Source: Sulfurimonas sp. SAG-AH-194-I05
Lineage (GTDB): Bacteria > Campylobacterota > Campylobacteria > Campylobacterales > Sulfurimonadaceae
Assembly (NCBI RefSeq): GCF_029215955.1
Contig: NZ_JAEMVA010000002.1
Location: forward strand, 30,468-94,467
Reading direction: 5' to 3'
DNA: 64,000 bases
A program made the position numbers and the translations under genes. Of this stretch, positions 1 through 7,246 are shown piece after piece. The notes below the pieces were generated by a model, which was not told the DNA's origin, searched no databases, and saw nothing but the letters and a program-made list of their open reading frames with translations. Every line of letters starts with the position of its first letter. Position 1 is the first letter of the stretch.

Positions 1-1573
1 TGGAGAGGGTTCTGCTTTTTATTATGTAGCTATTGTTACTTTAGCTGTTATATTTTTACGATTTCTTTATTATTTACTGAATGCAGTTATTGTCAGAATA
101 TTTACTAAAATTTCAAAGTATGTTACTTTTATGATTCGTAAACGTCTTATACAACACTTAAAAATAACCTCTATGAATGCATATGAAACCTTAGGTTCTG
201 GGGCAATCACTTCAAACCTAGTAACAGATATAAATACTTTCGATGCTTTTATAATGACAGGTATCTCAAAACTCGTCTCAGCAACACTGACACTTATCGC
301 TGTTGCAGGTGTTATGATTATGATGAACCCTATTTTGGGTCTTTTAATTCTAATCATCCAACCACTTAATGTTTTAATGAGTAAAAAAATGTCTAAGGCC
401 GTTGGTGTTTTAAAACGCAATGAAAATGAAGCGATAGAAAACTTTCAAAACAACATAGGCGAAACACTTGATTTATACGGACAAATTAAAGCCTCAAACA
501 AAGAAGAATACTTTTTTAATAAAGCTATTACAAATGCCAAGATAATTCAAACAACTTCAAATGAATACAGTTTTAAAAGTGTTATTTATGAGAAACTCTC
601 CAATACTATTTCACTTGGGATGTTTGAAATTCTTCGTGCATCTGGATTTTTACTTGTTGTTTATAGTGACCTCAGCATAGGGATGATGTTTGCAATGTTT
701 GGGTATATTTGGTTTATTATGACACCTGTGCAAGAGATACTTTCACTCCAGTATAGTTATGCCTCGGCTATGGGAGCACTGCGTCGTATAAATAAGATTT
801 TAGTTCTTACAACCGAAAATAGTGGACTTGAAATAATCCAAGCCCAGCATGTGGATATACAACTCAAAGAACTCGATTTTAGCTACTCCAACAACAAACC
901 TATTTTACAAAACATATCTATGAACATACGTTCAGGTTCAAAAATAGCACTTATAGGGGCAAGTGGAAGTGGAAAAACTACACTTGCTCAAATTATTTCA
1001 GGTTTTTATGAAAAAAAAGCAGGTACACTCTCTTATAATACAAAAGATATTGAAACCCTAGATAAAAAATCACTAAGAGAAAGAATATTTTTAGTCTTAC
1101 AAATGCCTATACTTTTTAACGCTACATTACGTTTTAATATTACTATGGGTGATGAAAATACAAGTGATGAAGCAATCAAAAAAGCTCTCAAAATTGCACA
1201 ACTTGACTCTATGATAGAAGATATGGAAGATGGACTTGACACTATTGTTGGTCGCCATGGTATTCGTCTCTCAGGAGGACAACGTCAACGTCTTAGTATA
1301 GCACGTATGATTATTGCAAACCCAAGTGTTGTTATATTTGATGAATCTACCTCTGCACTCGATGTCCAAACAGAAGCGAAACTACAAATAGCCCTAGAGC
1401 CTATTTTAAAAGAAAAAACAGTTATAACTATAGCCCATAGATTAAGTACAGTAAAAAATGCTGATACAATTTATGTTTTAGATAAAGGAACAATCACACA
1501 AAGTGGGACGCATGAGGAATTAGAAAAAGAAGAGGGTCATTACAATAGTTTTGTAAAGAACCAACTCCTTTAA
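1..1573 (+). CDS. ABC transporter, fused permease and ATPase (5' partial)
   Basis: The reading frame is open from the first bases of the window, so the N-terminus is missing. The visible part has the end of an ABC exporter membrane domain, followed by a complete nucleotide-binding domain. That domain has a Walker A (GASGSGKT), the ABC signature LSGGQ, a Walker B ending in VVIFDE, and the H-loop IAHRL. This is the layout of type I (type IV fold) half-exporters that work as dimers and pump lipids, peptides or drugs. The substrate cannot be told. The internal ATG at 131 is in frame but lies within the membrane domain, so it is not the natural start. No partner gene is visible because the upstream side is cut off. 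Confidence 0.9.
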   Translation, partial: GEGSAFYYVAIVTLAVIFLRFLYYLLNAVIVRIFTKISKYVTFMIRKRLIQHLKITSMNAYETLGSGAITSNLVTDINTFDAFIMTGISKLVSATLTLIAVAGVMIMMNPILGLLILIIQPLNVLMSKKMSKAVGVLKRNENEAIENFQNNIGETLDLYGQIKASNKEEYFFNKAITNAKIIQTTSNEYSFKSVIYEKLSNTISLGMFEILRASGFLLVVYSDLSIGMMFAMFGYIWFIMTPVQEILSLQYSYASAMGALRRINKILVLTTENSGLEIIQAQHVDIQLKELDFSYSNNKPILQNISMNIRSGSKIALIGASGSGKTTLAQIISGFYEKKAGTLSYNTKDIETLDKKSLRERIFLVLQMPILFNATLRFNITMGDENTSDEAIKKALKIAQLDSMIEDMEDGLDTIVGRHGIRLSGGQRQRLSIARMIIANPSVVIFDESTSALDVQTEAKLQIALEPILKEKTVITIAHRLSTVKNADTIYVLDKGTITQSGTHEELEKEEGHYNSFVKNQLL

Positions 1574-1576
1574 ATT

Positions 1577-1675
1577 TTACTGTTCAGTTAAAAGAATATC
1601 TTTAACTCTTGCTTTTTCTTCATTTATGTACGCTTCAAGTTCCTCTGCTGTGTTGAAAACTTTGGCAATTTGAGT
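1577..1675 (-). pseudogene. C-terminal gene remnant
   Basis: A stop-to-stop open stretch of 32 codons on the minus strand reads as a believable protein C-terminus (…AEELEAYINEEKARVKDILL…). It has no start codon, no ribosome binding site, and an in-frame stop directly upstream at 1676-1678. Nothing longer continues it in the other minus-strand frames. I read it as the tail of a gene whose 5' part was lost by rearrangement, next to the small gene pair that follows. The parent gene is not recognised. Confidence 0.35.
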
Positions 1676-1691
1676 TTATTAAATTATATTT

Positions 1692-1865
1692 GTGCTATAC
1701 TTAAAATATGAAGAAATTGAGAAAGATTGTAGAAACATATCACTAGGACTTTTTGTAAATGGTAGTTTTACACTTAGCCAAGATGGATTAACGACAAGTG
1801 CAATCTTGATTACGAGCATATCTTTATATGCTATGATAATTACAGTAATATTTGAGGAGAATTAA
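1692..1865 (+). CDS. small membrane protein, first gene of a tiny pair
   Basis: This open frame of 57 codons can start at GTG 1692, although no good ribosome binding site precedes it, so its 5' end may be lost or misassigned. The product has a charged N-terminus, a moderately hydrophobic stretch and a clear C-terminal membrane segment (TTSAILITSISLYAMIITVI), ending in EEN. Its stop codon abuts the ATG of the next gene. The final glutamate codons (GAGGAG) double as a Shine-Dalgarno sequence for that gene. The same two-gene layout recurs at 47183-47511 and 53697-54007. Function unknown. Confidence 0.45.
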   Translation: MLYLKYEEIEKDCRNISLGLFVNGSFTLSQDGLTTSAILITSISLYAMIITVIFEEN

Positions 1866-1964
1866 ATGGAAGGTCAAGATATAATACTTGCGATGAGTAT
1901 CATCGTGGCAGTTGTTGCAACTGTTTTAGCATTTGTGAAAACAAAAGTAAAACACTCACACTAA
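1866..1964 (+). CDS. single-span membrane micropeptide (32 aa)
   Basis: A 32-codon gene starts at the ATG directly after the preceding stop, with a strong Shine-Dalgarno (GAGGAG) 6 bases upstream. The product is one hydrophobic helix (about residues 5-24) followed by a basic tail ending KTKVKHSH. It is the second member of the tiny membrane-protein pair, and the arrangement suggests translational coupling. Similar second genes of 32 and 26 codons are seen at 47183 and 53697. No function can be assigned. Confidence 0.5.
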   Translation: MEGQDIILAMSIIVAVVATVLAFVKTKVKHSH

Positions 1965-2000
1965 ATAACTACTTTAAATATTTATGCCCAAAGGGCATTT

Positions 2001-2402
2001 CTACATAGAATCACCAAGAGCCATTGCCGTTTCAGAATCCCAACGTGCCACATGTAAAACTATCCAATGTTTAAATTCATCTTCTAAAAAATGTTGTATT
2101 GCTTTTGGGTCTTTATCTCTGTCCCAATTTTCTTTAAGGTTCTTTATTTTTTTACGCATTGTGTCGTGTTCTGCTTTATGAATTCCAGCAGCGAAAAAAC
2201 CACTTTCTTCCATCATTTGCTCTTCAGTTGAGAAGTGATCTTCTACGTCAAACTCCACTGCTTTAAAAATTTCATCTACTTTTTCTATATCTTTTGCTAC
2301 TGCCGCGTCATGAAAAGCGTTTATAATTTCTATCTCTTCTTCATGAAGCATATTCATTTCCATATTCGATACTTTTTGTACATCTTTAACTGCTAATAAC
2401 AT
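2001..2402 (-). CDS. bacteriohemerythrin
   Basis: This 133-residue protein has the full iron-ligand set of the hemerythrin family: H20, H56 with E60 (HxxxE), H75 and H79 (HxxxH), H112, and H117 with D122 (HxxxxD). Such proteins bind O2 reversibly at a di-iron site and are used for oxygen storage, delivery or sensing in microaerophiles. I chose the ATG at 2402 because GGAG lies 6 bases upstream; the longer open frame only adds 25 unlikely residues. The protein has no membrane segment or fused signalling domain, so it is a soluble cytoplasmic carrier. A possible FNR-type promoter precedes it. Confidence 0.9.
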   Translation of the reverse strand: MLLAVKDVQKVSNMEMNMLHEEEIEIINAFHDAAVAKDIEKVDEIFKAVEFDVEDHFSTEEQMMEESGFFAAGIHKAEHDTMRKKIKNLKENWDRDKDPKAIQHFLEDEFKHWIVLHVARWDSETAMALGDSM

Positions 2403-2435
2403 GTGGTTTCTCCAATATTTATTAATTATATGAAA

Positions 2436-2477
2436 ATTATAACAAAAGATAAAATAATATTCCTTGATAAGTGTCAA
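2436..2477 (-). promoter_or_regulatory. candidate FNR/CRP-type promoter of the hemerythrin gene
   Basis: On the minus strand a -10 hexamer TATAAT lies at 2441-2436. Upstream, 2464-2477 reads TTGATAAGTGTCAA, one base off the FNR/CRP-family pattern TTGAT-N4-ATCAA, inside the perfect inverted repeat CTTGA-N6-TCAAG (2463-2478). With a start site about 7 bases after the -10, the site is centred near -41.5, the usual position for class II activation. That fits an oxygen-binding gene, but the regulator is inferred. Confidence 0.45.
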
Positions 2478-2521
2478 GAAAGTAAAAAATGAATGGAATT
2501 TTTAAAGGAGTTAAAATTGGC

Positions 2522-2543
2522 ATGTGGACATCCATTTCCACAT
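2522..2543 (-). terminator. hairpin downstream of the EF-hand protein gene
   Basis: ATGTGGA and TCCACAT form a 7-bp stem with an 8-base loop, just beyond the stop of the minus-strand gene ending at 2551. On that strand an AATTTTAA stretch follows. The two arms are imperfect inverted copies of the CATGTGGAAA word that recurs throughout the window. Confidence 0.4.
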
Positions 2544-2550
2544 TGTCATT

Positions 2551-3573
2551 TTATGCTTGTAAGAGTGTCGCTAATGGCTGTGTTTTAGAAGTGTCTACCT
2601 CTGCAACCTCAACTGTATTTTTCACTTCTCTCATAGCAAAGTCAATCTGTGAAACATTTCCCACAGCTCCATCTTCATAAAGAAAAATTCCTGAACTTCG
2701 CATTTCACCAAGTGTTTGATTTAAACTTGTTTTATAGGTAAACTCACTCGAAGCAGAGTTTAAATAAATAGCACCGATTCCAGCTTCACCTAATCCCACG
2801 AGTTCATTTTCATTTGTATCTTCATTTTTGAGCCAAATTTGTAAGCTGTCAAAAATTGAATCACCCTCGTCTATCCAAGAGTTAAAGTCTTCATCATAGG
2901 CACTCAGTTCACCAAAACCATCTCCGCTGCGTGTTCCAAAAAGCTCACTTCCTTGGTTGATTTTTCCATCTTTATTTTTATCAAGTGCTAAAAATCCACT
3001 CCCAGATCCTAGTTTAGAAATTTGGTCTTTTACACCATCGTTATCTAAGTCAAAAGAAAAAGTGTCTGTGCTTAAGGTTGGAATGTCGCCACTAAGGTTT
3101 ATAACAAGTGGGTCAAAAGGAGAATAAATATCTATACGATTCTCAACAACAAAACTACGACTCATTGCAAAATTGAGGTTAATATCTAAAGAGCCTTTAT
3201 CTGTCTGAATTTTTCCAGTAGTAGAGAAGTCTATACTTTCAAATTCTTCATACTTTTCGCTTTTTGACATCTTAAAATAACCATTAATATTGTCTTCATT
3301 CACTTCTTCTTCACCTACTCTCTCTTGAAGCATTTTTATTAAATTACTAATGATTCCATTGAGTGTTTTTTCTTGATTTTCTAAATAATTACACATGCAA
3401 GATTTTTCGGATTTTATATTCTTATCTTCAACGAATGCATCTTCTTTTTCATTCAATTCTATACCATTTGGTAACTTTGTGAAATAAGTTTCAAAACTCA
3501 TTTGGGACTCTATCATACTTCTGTACTCAGTATTTTTTGTTTCCATTTGTAATTCATATGATTGAATTCTCAT
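2551..3573 (-). CDS. EF-hand-containing hypothetical protein, likely sigma-54 dependent
   Basis: This 340-residue protein has no signal peptide or membrane helix. Its N-terminal half is polar and probably helical. The middle carries two canonical calcium-loop motifs: DLDNDG from about residue 175, and DKNKDGKINQGSE from 198 to 210. These sit in the LD.DKNKDG..NQGSELFG context found in calcium-binding repeat proteins of many Gram-negatives, including type I secreted ones. The C-terminal part (about 220-310) has the typical LxxLGEAGIxxIYLN continuation of that family. Here the domain stands alone, without RTX repeats. A good -24/-12 promoter and a structured leader precede it, which in this phylum suggests co-regulation with flagellar genes. 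The molecular role is unknown. Confidence 0.7.
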   Translation of the reverse strand: MRIQSYELQMETKNTEYRSMIESQMSFETYFTKLPNGIELNEKEDAFVEDKNIKSEKSCMCNYLENQEKTLNGIISNLIKMLQERVGEEEVNEDNINGYFKMSKSEKYEEFESIDFSTTGKIQTDKGSLDINLNFAMSRSFVVENRIDIYSPFDPLVINLSGDIPTLSTDTFSFDLDNDGVKDQISKLGSGSGFLALDKNKDGKINQGSELFGTRSGDGFGELSAYDEDFNSWIDEGDSIFDSLQIWLKNEDTNENELVGLGEAGIGAIYLNSASSEFTYKTSLNQTLGEMRSSGIFLYEDGAVGNVSQIDFAMREVKNTVEVAEVDTSKTQPLATLLQA

Positions 3574-3645
3574 AATAGTGCCTTTTTGGCGAGGCTGTTT
3601 GCTCCTATCTCCGATTAGCCTAAATTTAGGGATTTTTCACCCGTG
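3574..3645 (-). promoter_or_regulatory. structured 5' leader of the EF-hand protein gene
   Basis: The predicted leader on the minus strand can form several helices. GGG…CCC flank an A-rich loop. The 12-base palindrome CCTAAATTTAGG is at about 3621-3632. A long-range AGGCT…AGCCT pair encloses a purine-rich loop, and a GCC…GGC hairpin lies just before the start codon. I could not match it to c-di-GMP, preQ1, SAM, TPP or fluoride riboswitch consensus sequences. It may be a regulatory RNA element or a simple translation-control leader. Confidence 0.35.
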
Positions 3646-3655
3646 ATGATTAAAA

Positions 3656-3669
3656 GCAATTTTAATTCC
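3656..3669 (-). promoter_or_regulatory. sigma-54 promoter (-24/-12)
   Basis: The minus strand reads GGAATTAAAATTGCTTT here: a -24 GG (3669-3668) and a -12 GC (3657-3656) separated by exactly ten bases, with the preferred TTGCTTT around -12. This is the RpoN pattern that in Campylobacterota drives hook and basal-body class flagellar genes. Its target is the minus-strand gene at 2551-3573. Confidence 0.6.
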
Positions 3670-3717
3670 TACATTAGAGAGCGAAAAAAATGTCATATTT
3701 GGAATACATTGTTTCGC

Positions 3718-3723
3718 TATAAT
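3718..3723 (+). promoter_or_regulatory. -10 box of the diguanylate cyclase gene
   Basis: A perfect TATAAT lies 34 bases before the start codon at 3758, in a T-rich region without a clear -35, as is usual for housekeeping promoters in this phylum. Confidence 0.5.
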
Positions 3724-3757
3724 CTTTTAGTAAGTAATTCACTCCACTAGGAACACC

Positions 3758-5017
3758 ATGACAACAAGTAATTTCAGCCTTTTATACATAGAAGACGACC
3801 CCGAACTTTTAGAAAATATTTCTAGTTTACTTGAAAAATTTGTGAATAAAGTTTATACAGCAAAAGATGGTGAAGAAGCATTAAACACGTACCATAAGTA
3901 TAATCCTGACATTGTTATATCTGACATAAATATTCCTAAAATAAATGGTCTTGAAGTACTTTCTCGTATTCGTAAAGTTGACACGGATATACCCCTTGTT
4001 ATTATGAGTGCTTACAACGACAAAGAACAACTAGAAAAAGCGCTTGAAGTAGGCGTAGACTCTTACCTGACAAAACCATTTACCTTAAATGAACTTAAAA
4101 AAGTAATGTTTAAAGTGATTGAAACAAGAACACATTTAGAAAAAAAATACGAACAAACCCAGAAGCTCTCAGTAATTAATAACAATGTAATTATAATGAA
4201 TACAGATAGTCTTTCCGTTATTACAGAGGTTTCAGATGCCTTTGTTCAAATATCTGGCTATTCACGTGAAGAATTACTAGGCAGTTTTGCTTCTATAATA
4301 AGAAGTAAAAATACACGAGATGACATATATAAAAATTTATGGGAAACCATAACATCTGGAAATATCTGGACAGGAGAGATCCAAAATAGAGCAAAAAATG
4401 GAGATTTATATTGGGTAGAACTTTCTATTACACCTTCGTATAATTCTCATCACACTATTAAAGGTTTCACTTCAATTCAAACAGATGTAACTGAGAAAAA
4501 AAAGATAGAAATCACTGCAAATAGAGATGCACTCACCTTGCTCTACAACAGAAACCTCTTTGATACAATAACAACGAAATCTAAAAATACAGCGCAAAGA
4601 TACGATACCCACCTCAGCTACCTTATGATAGATATTGACTACTTTAAAGAATATAATGATGCCTATGGTCATAAAAGTGGAGATGATGCACTTATACTAG
4701 TTGCAAAGCAACTCTTAGAAAATACAAGTCGTATAGAGGACTATGCTTTTAGAATAGGCGGCGAAGAATTCACCATAATAGTCCTAGGTTTAGACCCAAC
4801 AAAATCTTTACTCTATGCAAATAAGGTTCGAGAAGATATTTTAAACCTAAACATTCTTCACCAAAACAATAAAGCACATAAAAATTTAAGCATATCCATA
4901 GGTCTGTATGTAGCTAAAGGAGATGACGTAAAATCTATAGATGAGATGTATACACTCGCAGACAAAGCCCTTTATGCATCTAAAAATAATGGTCGCAATA
5001 GGGTAACGGTAGTATAA
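3758..5017 (+). CDS. response regulator-PAS-diguanylate cyclase
   Basis: The product has 419 residues and three domains. Residues 5-120 are a receiver domain with acidic pocket D13/D14, phospho-acceptor D56 (VISDINIP) and K106. Residues about 140-248 are a PAS domain. Residues 250-419 are a GGDEF domain with intact GGEEF (334-338), and the inhibitory I-site RxxD (RIED, 325-328) lies five residues upstream. The protein should make c-di-GMP when phosphorylated and be product-inhibited. It is cytoplasmic, has no kinase beside it in the same direction, and is probably monocistronic with its own TATAAT and an AGGA ribosome site. Its signal could feed the LapD receptor encoded at 39-41 kb, but that link is inference. 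Confidence 0.92.
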   Translation: MTTSNFSLLYIEDDPELLENISSLLEKFVNKVYTAKDGEEALNTYHKYNPDIVISDINIPKINGLEVLSRIRKVDTDIPLVIMSAYNDKEQLEKALEVGVDSYLTKPFTLNELKKVMFKVIETRTHLEKKYEQTQKLSVINNNVIIMNTDSLSVITEVSDAFVQISGYSREELLGSFASIIRSKNTRDDIYKNLWETITSGNIWTGEIQNRAKNGDLYWVELSITPSYNSHHTIKGFTSIQTDVTEKKKIEITANRDALTLLYNRNLFDTITTKSKNTAQRYDTHLSYLMIDIDYFKEYNDAYGHKSGDDALILVAKQLLENTSRIEDYAFRIGGEEFTIIVLGLDPTKSLLYANKVREDILNLNILHQNNKAHKNLSISIGLYVAKGDDVKSIDEMYTLADKALYASKNNGRNRVTVV

Positions 5018-5022
5018 AACTT

Positions 5023-6138
5023 TTACCATTGCAAGGTAAAAGTACTTCCTTTTTCTACTTGGGAAACCACTTCTATTGTAATGTCTAATCCATCACAAAT
5101 TTTCTTCACTATATTTAAACCTATTCCAAATCCACCTGCGACATGGGAACCTCTCTCATAAAGTGTAAATATTTTGTCTACTTTTTCAGGTGCTATACCA
5201 ACACCTTCATCTTGGATTTGAAAGAAGCCATCTTTGAGTGTAATATAAATACATGTGTCTGGCATAGAGTACTTTATAGCATTTGAAATTAAATTTGAAA
5301 AGAGTAACTCCATTTTTGAAGCCGCCGTAACTAAAGGTGCCGTTTGAAGTTCTACTTTTACAGAAATATTTTTTGCCATTAAAAGTTCTGTATAATAAGC
5401 AATACTCTGCTCTAAAATTGGTTTTAAATCTTGCTCTATTCTTTCTTCTTCCTTCGAAGAAAAGTTTAAGTAAGCGAGTGATTGGTATATACTATAAAGC
5501 TGTTTTGTACTAATGGAAATATTTGTCAGTATTTTCTCATCATATACTTTTTTTTCTAAGGCACGTTTTGAACTCATTTTTAAAGCTGTAATCGGCGTGT
5601 TAAGTTCATGCGAAATATCTTGAAGAAACTGTTCAATATGTACCATTTTATCACGAATGGGACGCATAAAAAACTTCGATAAAATCCAAGATATAAGTAC
5701 TATAAATGTAAAAACTATAAACATTATTACAAGAATTTCTTTTTGAAGCTTTAAAATGTTTTTATGGTACATATCTGTCTTTGTCATAACGTATTGAATA
5801 CTTAAATGTTCTTGTGGCGCAGAGGACACAAGAACTTTAAAACCATTTTTTTGAAAATAATTCTCTTTATACTCTTTTTTCAAAGAAGAGGGAATCATAA
5901 TATATTCATACCCCTCTTCTTGTGGAGGTAAAACAAGTTTACGACCACCCATATGCGCATTAATAATTAAACGAGAAACTCTATCAGCTAAATGCTGTAA
6001 CTTATAATACGTACTATTTTCTAAAGCATTCTTTTGTGCTGAGTAGTACCAAAAACCTGAAAGTAACACAAAAAAGAGTGAAGAACCTAAATACAATAAT
6101 AAAAAAGAGTAAAGAGAGCTACGTTCGAGCTTATTCAA
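5023..6138 (-). CDS. two-component sensor histidine kinase
   Basis: This membrane kinase has a helix near residues 8-30, a periplasmic segment of about 100 residues, a second helix (about 133-157), a HisKA box SHELNTPIT with the phospho-histidine at about 177, and a HATPase domain with the N box (NLISNAIKYS), DEGVGIAP and GGFGIGLNIV. The TTG at 6138 is preferred because AAGGA lies 7 bases upstream; the frame also allows GTG at 6156. It overlaps the end of the response regulator gene by a few bases, so the two are one operon. It diverges from the CusCBA-like operon by about 60 bp, which suggests it senses the metal or envelope state and controls that operon. The sensor domain shows no recognisable metal motif. 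Confidence 0.88.
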   Translation of the reverse strand: MNKLERSSLYSFLLLYLGSSLFFVLLSGFWYYSAQKNALENSTYYKLQHLADRVSRLIINAHMGGRKLVLPPQEEGYEYIMIPSSLKKEYKENYFQKNGFKVLVSSAPQEHLSIQYVMTKTDMYHKNILKLQKEILVIMFIVFTFIVLISWILSKFFMRPIRDKMVHIEQFLQDISHELNTPITALKMSSKRALEKKVYDEKILTNISISTKQLYSIYQSLAYLNFSSKEEERIEQDLKPILEQSIAYYTELLMAKNISVKVELQTAPLVTAASKMELLFSNLISNAIKYSMPDTCIYITLKDGFFQIQDEGVGIAPEKVDKIFTLYERGSHVAGGFGIGLNIVKKICDGLDITIEVVSQVEKGSTFTLQW

Positions 6139-6793
6139 AACGGTATCCTTCTCCACGTATATTTATAATATGTTCTTTACCTAGAGACTTTCGTAATTCT
6201 TTTATAATCGTACGAATGGCATCATCTGATGGCATAGCATCAAATTCCCATAAGTTTTGAAGTAATTCATTTACGCTTATGACTCTATGACGATTTTTAT
6301 AAAGGTAATGCAAACATCCACTCTCTTTTGCGCTGAGTATTTTTGTCATGTCTGCAATTTTCAGCATGTGGTTTTGTGTATCAAAAGCAATAGTGTTGGT
6401 AAGATTAAGTAAAGAGTTTAACCCAAAATGCTTTTTAATATTTTCAATACGTTGTGTTAATTCTTCTAAATCAAAAGGTTTTTTAATAAAGTCATTTGCA
6501 CCTGATTCAAAAGCAGCTTTTAAATACTTCGTATCGCTAAAAGCAGTTATAAATATAGTAGGTGTTTCATCCTGAAAGCTTCGCAACTCTTTTAAAAGAG
6601 AAATTCCATCCCCATCAGGAACATTAATATCAAAAATATATAATTCAAATGTATTTTCTTCACTTAAGGTTAAAGCTTTTTTCATACTATATGTATGCAC
6701 AACTTCATAATCTTCTTCTAAAAAATCAACTAAAATATCTGCTAAAACAGTATCGTCTTCAAGGAGTAGTATTTTCATAGAGTAATTATACAT
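6131..6793 (-). CDS. OmpR-family response regulator
   Basis: The product is 220 residues: a receiver domain (acidic pair E12-D14, phospho-acceptor D55 in FDINVPDGDG, K in IKKPFDLEEL) and a C-terminal winged-helix DNA-binding domain ending in the typical GEGYRFE. I kept the upstream ATG (6793) because GAGGAGG lies about 9 bases before it; an internal ATG at 6778 would remove only five residues and has no ribosome site. It is the first gene of a two-gene operon with the kinase. It is divergent from the efflux operon at 6856, which is its likely target. Confidence 0.9.
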   Translation of the reverse strand: MYNYSMKILLLEDDTVLADILVDFLEEDYEVVHTYSMKKALTLSEENTFELYIFDINVPDGDGISLLKELRSFQDETPTIFITAFSDTKYLKAAFESGANDFIKKPFDLEELTQRIENIKKHFGLNSLLNLTNTIAFDTQNHMLKIADMTKILSAKESGCLHYLYKNRHRVISVNELLQNLWEFDAMPSDDAIRTIIKELRKSLGKEHIINIRGEGYRFE

Positions 6794-6855
6794 TAATCAC
6801 ACCCTCCTCACAAACTCCTAGTACAATTCTTCTATAACAAACAAAAGGATTGAAA

Positions 6856-7236
6856 ATGAAAACAATTACAAAAATATTTTTAGCGCTACTTTTAGGTGCT
6901 ACTATTGCTCAAGGTGCAGCATTTCAAAAAGTTGCTAAATCACGTGCTACACAGATTCAAGTAACATCTGAAAAACCGCTTTCAACTGGGAACAACACAC
7001 TTTATTTTGAAGTTGGACATAAAAATTATAAAGATTCGCAAATGACAGTAAAAGTATTCATGCCAGCGATGCCAGGTATGCCTTATATGGAAAATAAAAC
7101 ACAGGCAAAAAGTTTAGGAAATGGAAAATTTGTGGCTGATGTTAATATCGCTATGAGTGGTACATGGCAAGTACATATTTTCTTAACTCCTAAAACTGGT
7201 AAAAAAGTTCGTGTTAAAACTTCACTAAATATTTAA
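6856..7236 (+). CDS. exported YtkA/FixH-like protein at the head of the efflux operon
   Basis: The 126-residue product has a signal peptide (KIFLALLLGATIAQGAA), then a small beta-sandwich-like domain with LYFEVGHKNYKDSQMTVKVF, a Met/Pro-rich loop PAMPGMPYM and GTWQVHIFLTPK near the end. This pattern fits the YtkA-like family of periplasmic proteins. The Met-rich loop could bind Cu(I) or Ag(I). The ATG at 6856 has AGGA 6 bases upstream; a TTG two codons earlier is less likely. It lies 10 bp before the outer membrane component, so it is probably an accessory metal-handling subunit of the same efflux system, by analogy with CusF; this is inference. Confidence 0.7.
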   Translation: MKTITKIFLALLLGATIAQGAAFQKVAKSRATQIQVTSEKPLSTGNNTLYFEVGHKNYKDSQMTVKVFMPAMPGMPYMENKTQAKSLGNGKFVADVNIAMSGTWQVHIFLTPKTGKKVRVKTSLNI

Positions 7237-7246
7237 GGAACCGACT

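Noticed and set aside
2551..3573. LapG-cleaved adhesin for the LapD/LapG pair.
   Set aside because: No signal, no RTX array, no N-terminal di-alanine site, and only 340 residues.
3574..3660. c-di-GMP (GEMM) riboswitch before the EF-hand gene.
   Set aside because: The conserved GCAAAGCC and tetraloop-receptor parts are absent; only generic hairpins remain.
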